Positions 1 through 10,795 of a stretch of 64,000 nucleotides of DNA are shown here, in pieces. Every line of letters begins with the position of its first letter. The stretch's first letter is position 1. The notes beneath the pieces are model-generated. The model ran no database searches. It was not told the DNA's origin and was given only the letters and a program-made list of their open reading frames with translations. Source of the stretch: Duganella sp. (GTDB lineage: Bacteria > Pseudomonadota > Gammaproteobacteria > Burkholderiales > Burkholderiaceae_D); NCBI GenBank assembly GCA_026225475.1, contig JAMFSU010000131.1, positions 19,123 through 83,122 of the forward strand, read 5' to 3'. The position numbers and the translations under genes were made by a program.

Positions 1-31
1 TCCATCGTTTGTTTGTGATGTTTGCATGTAA
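1..31 (+). CDS. flhC: Partial FlhC C-terminal tail (flagellar master regulator), cut by the window edge
   Basis: Frame 2 reads PSFVCDVCM and then stops at 29-31. FlhC proteins carry a zinc site near the C-terminus whose second half has the form S-F-x-C-x-x-C, which this matches exactly. Directly downstream lies motA, the usual neighbour of flhDC. FlhC with FlhD activates flagellar class II promoters. Only nine residues are visible, so the call rests on the CxxC pattern plus context. The tail after the CxxC is very short, one residue against about 30 in E. coli. Confidence 0.6.
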   Translation, partial: PSFVCDVCM

Positions 32-80
32 CCTGAACGCTGGAAAAACCATTGAACGCCACTGGGACGGGAGCAGGCAC

Positions 81-941
81 TTGCTAGTTATTATTGGATA
101 TATCATTGTTATGCTGTCCGTCTTCGGTGGCTTTGCCATGGCAGGCGGGCATCTCGGGGCATTGCTCCAGCCGATTGAGTTGTTGATGATCGGTGGCGCA
201 GCGGGCGGCGCCTTTCTGGTCGGCAATAATGGCAAGGCGATCAGGGCCACTCTCAAGGCGTTGCCGACGGTCTTCAAAGGTTCTATGTACACCAAGGCGC
301 TCTACATGGAGTTGATGTCCTTGTTGTTCGAGATCTTGACCAAGTCGCGTAAGGAAGGCTTGATGTCGATCGAAGGCGATATCGAGGAGCCTGAATCCAG
401 CCCTATCTTCAGCAAGTATCCCGGCGTGCTGGCCAACCATCACTTGATCGAATTCATGACCGACTATCTGCGACTGATGGTGTCGGGCAACATGGATGCT
501 TTTCAGATCGAAAACCTGATGGACAACGAAATCGAAACCCATCATCACGAAGGTGAAATTCCTGTCCATTGTATTGCCAAGCTGGGTGACGGTATGCCCG
601 CGTTTGGTATTGTGGCTGCGGTGATGGGCGTGGTGCACACGATGGAGTCGGTGGGTATTCCGCCATCCGAACTGGGTATGCTGATTGCGCATGCGCTGGT
701 CGGTACCTTCCTCGGTATTCTGCTGGCTTACGGCTTCGTTGGACCACTGTCGAGTTTGCTGGAACAAAAGCTGCACGAATCGACCAAGATTTACCAATGC
801 GTCAAGGTGACCTTGCTGGCCAGCTTGAACGGATATGCCCCTGCCTTGTCGATCGAGTTTGGTCGTAAGGTGCTGTTCTCGACCGAACGTCCATCGTTCC
901 TGGAGCTGGAAGAGCACGTCAAGCAAGCCAAGAGCAAGTAA
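81..941 (+). CDS. motA: MotA, flagellar stator proton-channel subunit
   Basis: MotA forms with MotB the proton-driven stator of the flagellar motor in the inner membrane. A TTG start at 81 gives 286 residues beginning MLVIIGYIIV, collinear with E. coli MotA. GGGAG at 69-73 lies 7 nt upstream. The frame stays open upstream to 9, but those extra 24 residues match nothing in the family. Visible family features are the N-terminal helix pair (GGFAMAGGHLGALLQP), the charged cytoplasmic loop, and the PAFGIVAAVMGVVH segment of TM3 followed by TM4. It follows flhC by about 50 nt and precedes motB, as in class II/III flagellar operons. The TTG start is the only oddity. Confidence 0.95.
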   Translation: MLVIIGYIIVMLSVFGGFAMAGGHLGALLQPIELLMIGGAAGGAFLVGNNGKAIRATLKALPTVFKGSMYTKALYMELMSLLFEILTKSRKEGLMSIEGDIEEPESSPIFSKYPGVLANHHLIEFMTDYLRLMVSGNMDAFQIENLMDNEIETHHHEGEIPVHCIAKLGDGMPAFGIVAAVMGVVHTMESVGIPPSELGMLIAHALVGTFLGILLAYGFVGPLSSLLEQKLHESTKIYQCVKVTLLASLNGYAPALSIEFGRKVLFSTERPSFLELEEHVKQAKSK

Positions 942-974
942 TCCGATATGACCAGTTACCAGCAGGAGTAAGGC

Positions 975-1907
975 ATGGCCGACGAAGGGCTACGTCCCAT
1001 AATTGTCAAACGCATCAAGAAGGGTGGCGGCGGCCACCATGGCGGCGCTTGGAAGATCGCTTATGCCGACTTCGTGACCGCGATGATGGCGTTCTTCTTG
1101 CTGATGTGGTTGCTCGGCTCGACCGCCAAGGGCGACCTCAACGGCATTGCCGAATATTTTAAAACGCCATTGAAGGTCGCCATGGCAGGTGGCTCCGGTA
1201 GCGGTGACGCCAATACGGTGTTGCCTGGTGGCGGCAAGGATCTGACCCGGCAGGAAGGGCAGTTGCGCAAGGGCGAGAATGATGTCGTCAACAAGCGCAG
1301 CGTGCGCGCTGCCCAGGCCGAGCTGGAAAAAGCCGAGCGCGCCAAACTGGATGAGCTCAAAAAGAAGATTGAAAAGGCCATTGACGCCAGTCCGACGCTC
1401 AAGCAATTCAAGAATCAGTTGTTGATCGACATCACTACCGAAGGTTTGCGGATTCAGATTGTTGATGAAAAGAACCGCCCAATGTTTGCGCTGGCCAGTG
1501 CCCAGTTGCAGCCTTATACGCGGGAAATTCTGCGCGAAATCGGCAAGACGCTCAACGATGTGCCGAACAAGATCAGCTTGTCGGGGCACACCGATGCCAC
1601 GCCTTTTTCCAACGGTGAAAAAGGCTACAGCAACTGGGAATTGTCGGCTGACCGTGCCAATGCCTCGCGGCGCGAACTGATTTTGGGCGGCATGGACGAA
1701 TCCAAGGTGTTGCGCGTGGTCGGTTTGTCGTCGGCGGTGCTGTTGGATAAGGAAGACCCGTTCAATCCTATCAATCGGCGTATCAGCATTATTGTGATGA
1801 ACAAGAAGGCTGAGGAATTGGTGGAGAGCAATGGCAGTGCTTCGGCGATGGATGTGTCGTCGAACTCGGATGTTAAAGAAGGTTTGAGCGCTCCAGACAA
1901 GAAGTAA
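975..1907 (+). CDS. motB: MotB, flagellar stator subunit with peptidoglycan-binding OmpA domain
   Basis: 310 residues. The N-terminal cytoplasmic stretch is basic and Gly/His-rich (KKGGGGHHGGAWK). One transmembrane helix follows (about 28-50) and contains the proton-carrying aspartate D32 in YADFVTAMMAFF. A plug/linker region precedes a C-terminal OmpA-like domain (about 150-275) with the peptidoglycan-binding signature SGHTDATPF...NWELSADRA. MotB anchors the MotA/B stator to the cell wall and its aspartate relays protons. An AGGAG ribosome site sits just upstream of the ATG. The gene is 33 nt after motA, consistent with co-transcription. Confidence 0.96.
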   Translation: MADEGLRPIIVKRIKKGGGGHHGGAWKIAYADFVTAMMAFFLLMWLLGSTAKGDLNGIAEYFKTPLKVAMAGGSGSGDANTVLPGGGKDLTRQEGQLRKGENDVVNKRSVRAAQAELEKAERAKLDELKKKIEKAIDASPTLKQFKNQLLIDITTEGLRIQIVDEKNRPMFALASAQLQPYTREILREIGKTLNDVPNKISLSGHTDATPFSNGEKGYSNWELSADRANASRRELILGGMDESKVLRVVGLSSAVLLDKEDPFNPINRRISIIVMNKKAEELVESNGSASAMDVSSNSDVKEGLSAPDKK

Positions 1908-1950
1908 CTGGATTTTCAACAACAGGCCCAATTGAGAAGGAGGGCTTTGT

Positions 1951-2505
1951 ATGGCATCACAAAAAATGCTGCAAGAACTCAAGCGCTTGCTGCTCGATAC
2001 GGCTAGTGGCGGTAGTCGGCAGTTGACGGAAGTGGAAGCGGATCTGGTGCAAACCAATATCCTGCTGGGCGAAGCCATCGAAAAGCTCGGATCGAGCTTC
2101 ATGGAGTTGCACACGGCCGTGCTGGCACAGCAAAAGGAAATCGAATTGCTGATGGCGGGCAAGGGCTGCCTCGATGCCGATGACATTGCACGCCTCAAGA
2201 CCATACAGGACGAAATTACGTCGCACGTCAATACCGCTGTGACCGGACTGCAGTTTCAGGATATGACCAGCCAATTGCTGGAGCGTATTGTGCGCCGTGT
2301 CATCGGCTTGCGCGATGCCTTGGGTGTACTGAGCGCCAATAGTTTTGAAATTACCCCAGACCATACGCAATCGGTGGAGGCGCTTGAAGGGCTGCTCAAG
2401 AATACCGTCGAATCGATGGAGGAGCGCCTTACCGCATTGGAAAATGGTCTGTGGAAAACCGTGAGGCAGACACGGATGGAAAGCGGTGATATCGAATTAT
2501 TTTGA
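1951..2505 (+). CDS. CheZ-like chemotaxis protein (putative CheY-P phosphatase)
   Basis: 184 residues, predicted almost entirely helical, between motB and cheY. The segment GLQFQDMTSQLLERIVRR carries the D-x-x-x-Q arrangement (D-M-T-S-Q) that in CheZ supplies the phosphatase catalytic pair, in the same helical context as E. coli QDFQDLTGQ. The C-terminus ends acidic then ELF, reminiscent of the CheZ tail that docks on CheY. The start ATG has GAAGGAGGG upstream. Seen: motif, length, position. Known: CheZ dephosphorylates CheY-P. Inferred: this is the CheY phosphatase of the cluster. Overall similarity to canonical CheZ (about 214 aa) is too weak for me to assign the symbol firmly. Confidence 0.6.
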   Translation: MASQKMLQELKRLLLDTASGGSRQLTEVEADLVQTNILLGEAIEKLGSSFMELHTAVLAQQKEIELLMAGKGCLDADDIARLKTIQDEITSHVNTAVTGLQFQDMTSQLLERIVRRVIGLRDALGVLSANSFEITPDHTQSVEALEGLLKNTVESMEERLTALENGLWKTVRQTRMESGDIELF

Positions 2506-2654
2506 TTGATCGCGTTCCAAAGCGCAGATTTGAATCTGATTATTTGATTCCAATCAGTCTAGGCTGATTTTAATTGCGCTTTAGTAATTTTTGATAATGG
2601 ATGCGGCATAATGTTGTTTGACGCGTATCCGCATATGTAGAACAGGGAGTAATG

Positions 2655-3020
2655 ATGTCTAAAACAATTCTTGCGGTAGACGATTCGGGGTCCTTGCGCC
2701 AGATGGTGGTGTTCAGCCTGAAGGCCGCCGGTTACCAAGTTACCGAAGCGGTAGATGGGCAAGATGCGCTGGACAAGGCAAAGCTGCAGACCTTTGATTT
2801 GGTGCTGACCGATCAGAACATGCCGCGTATGGATGGCTTGACCCTGATCCGCTCGCTACGCACGTTGACCAGCTATCAACGGGTTCCTATCCTGATGTTG
2901 ACCACCGAATTCAGTGATGAAATGAAGGCTAAGGGCAAGGCTGCAGGTGCCAATGGCTGGCTGGTCAAACCATTTGATCCGCAACGGCTGACTGAAGTGG
3001 TCAAAAAAGTGATCGGCTAG
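2655..3020 (+). CDS. cheY: CheY, single-domain chemotaxis response regulator
   Basis: 121 residues comprising a lone receiver domain. Landmarks are the acidic pair in LAVDDS, the phospho-acceptor D53 in LVLTDQNMP, the switch threonine in MLTTE and the invariant K105 in WLVKPF. Phosphorylated by CheA, it signals to the flagellar switch. Two tandem ATGs occur at 2652 and 2655. GGGAG at 2645-2649 is only 2 nt from the first and 5 nt from the second, so 2655 is preferred. The next gene, cheA, begins 54 nt downstream. It follows the CheZ-like gene by about 150 nt of AT-rich sequence that probably holds a promoter; I could not define one with confidence. Confidence 0.93.
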   Translation: MSKTILAVDDSGSLRQMVVFSLKAAGYQVTEAVDGQDALDKAKLQTFDLVLTDQNMPRMDGLTLIRSLRTLTSYQRVPILMLTTEFSDEMKAKGKAAGANGWLVKPFDPQRLTEVVKKVIG

Positions 3021-3074
3021 TGTCCATCGCCCACGCTAAAAATATATCAAGAGCATCTATGATGGAGCCCAATC

Positions 3075-5204
3075 ATGACCATTGATATGAGCCAGTTTTT
3101 CCAGGTGTTTTTCGACGAGGCCGAAGAAGGCCTGGCCGAAATGGAAAAGCTTCTGCTGGCCGTTGATGTGGCAGATCCTGACGACGAAGATCTGAACGCG
3201 ATTTTTCGCGCTGCCCATTCAATCAAGGGTGGCTCGGCCACGTTTGGCCTGACCGATATCACGGAAGTCACACACGTCTTGGAGTCTTTGCTCGACCGCA
3301 TTCGTCAGGGCCAGATGGCCTTGACGAGTCAACATGTCGACGCCTTTCTGGCTGCCAAGGATATTATCAAGTCGATGCTCGATGGCCATCGCCATGGTGC
3401 CACTGTTGACCTTGAGGCTGTTGCCGATGTGCGCATGCTGCTGCAATCGCTGTCCGAAGGTGGTGGCAAGAAGACTGCTGCGCCGCAGGCGCTGGTGGGA
3501 CCTGGCGGTGTGAGCCGTTATCGCGTCGAGTTGCCGCAATTGGGCGAGCGCGAAACCGAGGCACTTCAGCAGGAACTGGGTTTGCTCGGCAAGGTCGAGA
3601 AGCTGGCCGCAGAAGGCAGTCTTTGCGTGTTCGTCGTTGACACTGCCAAGGGCGTTGACAGCATTATTGAAATTTGCTCATTTTTGGTCAGCACTGATGA
3701 TCTCAAGGTGTCGCAAGCAGTGGCTGCGCCATCGAAAGAAGAGCAACAGGGTTACGGTTTCTTTGCGCCATTCGTGCCGCAGGATGCGACCGATGAAGAG
3801 CGCGGCTATGGTTTCTTCGCGCCGTTTGTACCTGCCAATGCGACTGATCGCGAGCGCGGTTATGGCTTCTTTGAACCATTTGTGCCGCTGGGTGATACTG
3901 AGCAAGGCAAATTGCAAGCTGCGCAAGCAATTGCAGCGCAGGGCGCGCATGCCGATCATGATGATGCATCGGCAACCGGCGACCATGAAAAGAAAAAGCC
4001 GGCAGTGGCGGTCCACGAATCCTCATCGATTCGTGTCGGCATTGAAAAGGTCGATCAACTGATCAATCTGGTCGGCGAACTGGTGATTACACAGGCAATG
4101 ATCGAGCAGCGCACTGGCGCACTCGATCCAATGTTGTACGAGCATCTGCTCAACAGTGTCAGCCAGCTCACACGCAATACCCGCGATTTGCAAGAGTCGG
4201 TGATGTCGATCCGCATGATGCCGATGGATTACGTCTTTTCGCGTTTCCCGCGCATGGTACGTGATCTGGCGGCCAAGCTTGGCAAGCGCGTCGAATTCGT
4301 TACGCATGGTGCGGCCACCGAACTCGATAAGGGCTTGATCGAACGCATCGTCGATCCGCTCACGCATCTGGTGCGCAACAGTATTGATCATGGCATTGAA
4401 GTGCCGGAGGTTCGCTTGACGGCAGGCAAGGCTGATTTCGGTACCTTGTCACTATCGGCCGAACATCAGGGCGGCAATATCATCATCGAAGTCACCGACG
4501 ACGGTGGCGGTTTGAATCGCGACAAGATTTTGGCCAAGGCCAAGCAACAAGGCATGGCAGTGTCGGATAGCCTGAGTGACAACGAAGTGTGGTTGCTGAT
4601 TTTCGAACCTGGCTTTTCGACCGCTGAACAGGTGACCGACGTTTCCGGCCGCGGTGTAGGCATGGACGTGGTCAAACGTAATATTCTGGCCATGGGTGGT
4701 GCGGTTGAAATTCGCTCCAGCAAGGGCTTTGGCACTACGATTTCTATTTCGCTGCCGTTGACGCTGGCAATCCTCGATGGCATGTCGATTCGCATCGGCC
4801 ACGAGATTTATATTTTGCCGTTGGGTTACGTGGTCGAGTCGCTGCAACCAGCTACGCAAGACATCAAGGAAATCAGCGGGCAGGGCCAGGTGATCAAGGT
4901 CCGTGGTGAGTATTTGCCATTGATTCCGTTGTATCAGATTTTCAATATCGAGCCGACCTTTACCGACCCATCACAGGGATTGGTGGTGATTTTAGAGTCG
5001 AACGGTAAAAAAGCAGCATTGTTCGTCGATGATTTGATCGGACAGCAGCAAATTGTTGTCAAGAACCTAGAATCCAATTATCGTAAGGTGGCAGGGATAT
5101 CTGGTGCTACTATTCTGGGTGACGGAGGCGTTGCCTTGATTATCGATGTTGCCGCTTTACTGCGATCAAGCCGGCTAATGAGCGATGAATCTGTATTTTC
5201 CTGA
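3075..5204 (+). CDS. cheA: CheA, chemotaxis histidine kinase
   Basis: 709 residues. P1/Hpt domain at the N-terminus with phospho-accepting H48 in FRAAHSIKGG. A small domain at about 165-220 may be a divergent P2 (CheY-docking) module. The linker at about 226-279 contains three 18-residue repeats beginning GYGFF. P3 dimerisation helices (about 320-380), P4 ATPase with N box LVRNSIDHG, G1 DDGGG and G2 GRGVGMDVV, then the CheW-like P5 domain to the end. CheA autophosphorylates under receptor control and passes phosphate to CheY. GGAG at 3064-3067 supports the start. The repeats are the unusual feature. Confidence 0.97.
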   Translation: MTIDMSQFFQVFFDEAEEGLAEMEKLLLAVDVADPDDEDLNAIFRAAHSIKGGSATFGLTDITEVTHVLESLLDRIRQGQMALTSQHVDAFLAAKDIIKSMLDGHRHGATVDLEAVADVRMLLQSLSEGGGKKTAAPQALVGPGGVSRYRVELPQLGERETEALQQELGLLGKVEKLAAEGSLCVFVVDTAKGVDSIIEICSFLVSTDDLKVSQAVAAPSKEEQQGYGFFAPFVPQDATDEERGYGFFAPFVPANATDRERGYGFFEPFVPLGDTEQGKLQAAQAIAAQGAHADHDDASATGDHEKKKPAVAVHESSSIRVGIEKVDQLINLVGELVITQAMIEQRTGALDPMLYEHLLNSVSQLTRNTRDLQESVMSIRMMPMDYVFSRFPRMVRDLAAKLGKRVEFVTHGAATELDKGLIERIVDPLTHLVRNSIDHGIEVPEVRLTAGKADFGTLSLSAEHQGGNIIIEVTDDGGGLNRDKILAKAKQQGMAVSDSLSDNEVWLLIFEPGFSTAEQVTDVSGRGVGMDVVKRNILAMGGAVEIRSSKGFGTTISISLPLTLAILDGMSIRIGHEIYILPLGYVVESLQPATQDIKEISGQGQVIKVRGEYLPLIPLYQIFNIEPTFTDPSQGLVVILESNGKKAALFVDDLIGQQQIVVKNLESNYRKVAGISGATILGDGGVALIIDVAALLRSSRLMSDESVFS
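3750..3911 (+). repeat. Three tandem 54-bp (18-residue) units in cheA
   Basis: Units at 3750-3803, 3804-3857 and 3858-3911 encode residues 226-243, 244-261 and 262-279 of CheA. Each starts GYGFFxPFVP followed by an acidic/polar stretch. Period is exactly 18 codons. The nucleotide copies differ mostly at third positions while the aromatic core is kept, suggesting selection on the peptide rather than very recent duplication. They lie in the linker between P1/P2 and the dimerisation domain. Confidence 0.9.
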
Positions 5205-5225
5205 TTTTTTATAAGGGCCATTATT

Positions 5226-5732
5226 ATGTCAGACAACATGTCGAAAAATATTTCCGGCTTTGGCGAAAAAGCCGATAGCACCGGGAATGAATTCCTCGCC
5301 TTCACCCTAGGCAAGGAAGAGTACGGTATCGATATCCTGAAGGTTCAGGAAATCCGCGGTTACGAAGCGGTGACCCGGATTGCCAATTCCCCAGAGTTCA
5401 TCAAGGGTGTGGTCAATCTGCGTGGCATCATCGTGCCGATCGTTGATATGCGTATCAAATTCCAATTGGGCGAACCGACTTATGACCAGTTCACGGTCGT
5501 GATCATCCTCAACATTTCTGGTCGCGTCGTCGGCATGGTGGTCGATAGCGTGTCCGATGTGATCACCTTGAATCCGGAACAGATCAAGCCGGCGCCAGAG
5601 ATGGGCACCACGTTTGATTCCGATTATCTGATCGGTCTGGGTACGCTCGACGAGCGTATGCTGATTCTGGTCGATATCGACAAGCTGATGTCGAGCGCCG
5701 ACATGGGCTTGATCGAAAAGCTGGCTGCCTAA
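5226..5732 (+). CDS. cheW: CheW, chemotaxis coupling protein
   Basis: 168 residues with one CheW domain: the [18 protein letters not shown] opening strand, the conserved [14 protein letters not shown] core and the [10 protein letters not shown] segment. CheW bridges methyl-accepting receptors to the P5 domain of CheA in polar arrays. It begins 21 nt after cheA and is the last gene of this block, being followed by a strong terminator at 5775-5823. No receptor, cheR or cheB follows here, so those genes must be elsewhere. An in-frame ATG four codons downstream (5238) is an alternative start. Confidence 0.97.
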   Translation: MSDNMSKNISGFGEKADSTGNEFLAFTLGKEEYGIDILKVQEIRGYEAVTRIANSPEFIKGVVNLRGIIVPIVDMRIKFQLGEPTYDQFTVVIILNISGRVVGMVVDSVSDVITLNPEQIKPAPEMGTTFDSDYLIGLGTLDERMLILVDIDKLMSSADMGLIEKLAA

Positions 5733-5774
5733 TCTGGCGAACTGACGATCGAGTCTGGCCAGTCTATGCTGGTC

Positions 5775-5823
5775 AAATACGGGCATAAGCTGCATGGCTC
5801 TGCGGCAAATGCTCGTATTTTTT
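5775..5823 (+). terminator. Rho-independent terminator of the mot-che operon
   Basis: AAATACGGGCAT at 5775-5786 pairs with ATGCTCGTATTT at 5809-5820 (one G-U). The loop contains a further 6-bp stem (GCTGCA/TGCGGC). A T run continues to 5823. Confidence 0.8.
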
Positions 5824-5871
5824 CGTCTGCAATAAACTGCCAAAACAGCAGCTAAAAGCCTGCCAGTATGA

Positions 5872-5897
5872 AAAACGCCCCTGCAAAAGGGGCGTTT
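5872..5897 (-). terminator. Terminator downstream of the DUF2863 gene (possibly bidirectional)
   Basis: AAACGCCCC (5873-5881) pairs with GGGGCGTTT (5889-5897) around the loop TGCAAAA. Read on the minus strand it lies 18 nt after the stop of the gene ending at 5916 and runs into T residues. Confidence 0.75.
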
Positions 5898-5915
5898 GAC
5901 TTGGTGCTGCGGTCT

Positions 5916-7142
5916 CTAGTGGAAATGCTCATTGCTAGGGGGGGCATCTTCCGGCATTTCGGCGTGTACTAGATCGCCGTCGGCAGCCGGGAACAACGGC
6001 GTGCCGCAATCGTCACAAAACTCCATCGTATAGCGTTCTGCATGCAGCTTGATGTGCACGATGCCACATTCACGCAGCACAGCCAGGACAGCTTCGATCG
6101 GTGTCTGGACCGTGTCCGGGGTCGCCATGTCACGCACTTCATCGCCATCCTCCTGCTCGTACAGCGGCCAGACGATACCATATACAACGCCATCGTTGCC
6201 AGCCACGCTGAAGCCCACCCGGTACTCGTCAATCTGACCGTTGATATCTTCGCAAAAACTGCCAATATTGGCGTGCAAGTCGTTCGATGCCAGGCCTAGC
6301 GTATGCGTGAGGTAATGATCAGCGGCACGGATGGCAGCGGGGCGAATACGTTTGTCGGCTTCGCGACAGGCAAAATAGTATGGCTGCGGCAACAGTAATT
6401 CGACATTGCAGCCAGGTAGAAAACGCGTCAGCAAAGGCGTGGCCTGGGTAGTCCAGGCTTGCAGCGCGGCGGCCTTCAACTGAACTACCGGAGCCGTCTC
6501 ATCACTCTGCCAGCGATACAGCGGTGCGCCGCTAGGCACAGCCACGGCGGCAATCAAATAGCGGGTGTCGGCCAGGAACGGTGCCGTGGGCGTATTTTCC
6601 AATGTTACCTGCGGTGCTTTCTGGGTCAGGGCTGCTTCGCCCATGCGTTGCGCCAGGCTGAAAACATCGGCATGGTGACGCGGTAATTGTTCAATTGCAT
6701 ACAAGGTCGGCGCCAAGGCGACGCGCGCACCGTCGGCCAGCACATGTGCATGCAAATGTGCAAACAGGCCATTGTGCAGCTCGGCCGGCAGTGTGCCCGA
6801 GGCAATGCTGAAGCGGGTCCAGGCCAATACTGGCAGGGCTAGCAATTGCACTGTATAGAGTTTGCCATCGAATTCCAGCGCACAGGCTTCACTATTGGAC
6901 TCAACTGCTTCGACCAGCACGTCATAGGCAATCAGATCAGATTTGAACAGCGTGTCCAGAGCGGCATCAATGACGCTCTGGTGATCACTCTTGAGCTGCT
7001 TGTGCAGTTGCAGATCCAGCGATCTTTCCCAGGCCCGGACTTCGATGCGGCCAGTGGAGCTGGCAACTGCCTGGGAGGCGTTGACTAAATGTTGGCTGTC
7101 AGCGGATAGTCGGGAGGAAGAACGTTTGGCGGGGCGGCGCAT
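5916..7142 (-). CDS. DUF2863 family protein, function unknown
   Basis: 408 residues, no signal peptide or membrane segment apparent. The basic N-terminus (MRRPAKRSSSR) leads into an alpha/beta-looking protein ending with FCDDCGTPLFP, a CxxC pair that may bind metal, and an acidic tail ending NEHFH. I recognise this layout as the DUF2863 family of Burkholderiales; that is recall, not a search. It is the last gene of a minus-strand run after acnA, 175 nt downstream of acnA and separated from it by a terminator, so it probably has its own promoter. No function can be deduced. Confidence 0.65.
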   Translation of the reverse strand: MRRPAKRSSSRLSADSQHLVNASQAVASSTGRIEVRAWERSLDLQLHKQLKSDHQSVIDAALDTLFKSDLIAYDVLVEAVESNSEACALEFDGKLYTVQLLALPVLAWTRFSIASGTLPAELHNGLFAHLHAHVLADGARVALAPTLYAIEQLPRHHADVFSLAQRMGEAALTQKAPQVTLENTPTAPFLADTRYLIAAVAVPSGAPLYRWQSDETAPVVQLKAAALQAWTTQATPLLTRFLPGCNVELLLPQPYYFACREADKRIRPAAIRAADHYLTHTLGLASNDLHANIGSFCEDINGQIDEYRVGFSVAGNDGVVYGIVWPLYEQEDGDEVRDMATPDTVQTPIEAVLAVLRECGIVHIKLHAERYTMEFCDDCGTPLFPAADGDLVHAEMPEDAPPSNEHFH

Positions 7143-7253
7143 GATGAAATAGTGACAATCTAATGAAGTGAAATCCTATTGTAGTTGATTCGACATCGGC
7201 CGGGGAGTTGCTGGTAGGCATATTATTTTGTCAACAGGTGCGAGAACCGGGCG

Positions 7254-7283
7254 AAAAAAACGCCGGTCGAAACCGGCGTTTTT
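7254..7283 (-). terminator. Terminator of acnA
   Basis: Perfect 12-bp inverted repeat AAAAACGCCGGT (7256-7267) / ACCGGCGTTTTT (7272-7283) with CGAA loop, flanked outside by CGGGC/GCCCG. It lies 34 nt after the acnA stop on the minus strand and ends in a U tract. Confidence 0.9.
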
Positions 7284-7317
7284 CTGCCCGAGCAAACGGG
7301 CCAGGGCAATGCTGTGC

Positions 7318-10011
<2,694 letters not shown>

Positions 10012-10141
10012 AGCCTCTTCTCCTTAGATTACAAATGGTATAAGTGGTTTTTTAACGCTACTGAGCTTTAATTTCGCTGCAAATACGGGACTGCAATGAC
10101 TGCTTGATCGTGATGCAATTCGCTACATTACTGGCTGAGAC

Positions 10142-10777
10142 TTAGCTGTTCGGCGCCATTGGTGTCGGCGCAGCTGCTGTAGCTTGTTCGGCGTTCTTGC
10201 ATTCGTTGGCCAGTTGTTGACCCTTCTTCGAATCGAGCAAAATGCCTTTGGCAGGGATGCCGATCCAGACCAGGCCAACCTTGTGGTTTTCGAAACGATT
10301 GGCGCCGGTCGTGGTTTGCACGCGTGTCAGGCGATTGATGCGCTTGTTCCAGCGAATCGCAATGTGCTTGTCATCGGCATCATTCTTGTAGATGGTCAAC
10401 TTATTGCCCATTTCGCAGGCAAAGTCGGCCGACTTGGTGCCGCCGATGTCCGGTTCTCTTTCGTCGTCATCGGCATCCGAGGAAAATGGCATCTTGCTGG
10501 CGGTAGCTGGAGCCGCCTTGGCGACGTTATGCCTGGCCTGGACTTCGCGTGCCAGCGGATGGCTTTCTGTCTTGGCATGGGTATGCGTTTTGCTTTTTGC
10601 GGCCGGCTTTTTCTTGGCTGCGGTCTTGCTCGCTTTACTGTGAGCGGCGCTGGTTTTCTTCTTTTTCTCGGCCTTTTTGGCAGTAGTAGCGGTGGCCGAC
10701 GTTTGTGCTTGTGCTTGTGGCAGAGCAATAGCGCACAGGGCACTTATCAGGGTTAGGACGGACAGGTATTTTTTCAT
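10142..10777 (-). CDS. Exported Lys/Ala-rich protein with MliC-like C-terminal domain
   Basis: 211 residues. A Sec signal peptide is predicted, cleaving after about residue 24 (ALPQAQA). Residues about 25-75 are extremely rich in Lys, Ala, Ser and Thr, with His-Thr-His. The C-terminal about 85 residues (FACEMGNKLTIYKN ... TGANRFEN ... LVWIGIPAKGILL ... NEC) follow the layout of the MliC/PliC family of lysozyme inhibitors: paired cysteines, a central S/T-G-A-x-R/K-F/Y motif and a W. Inferred: periplasmic, possibly wall-associated through the basic linker. It begins 18 nt after the CitE-like gene, so probably shares its operon. A non-inhibitor fold with similar spacing cannot be excluded. Confidence 0.55.
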   Translation of the reverse strand: MKKYLSVLTLISALCAIALPQAQAQTSATATTAKKAEKKKKTSAAHSKASKTAAKKKPAAKSKTHTHAKTESHPLAREVQARHNVAKAAPATASKMPFSSDADDDEREPDIGGTKSADFACEMGNKLTIYKNDADDKHIAIRWNKRINRLTRVQTTTGANRFENHKVGLVWIGIPAKGILLDSKKGQQLANECKNAEQATAAAPTPMAPNS

Positions 10778-10795
10778 CTCGCGTGATTCAATTAT

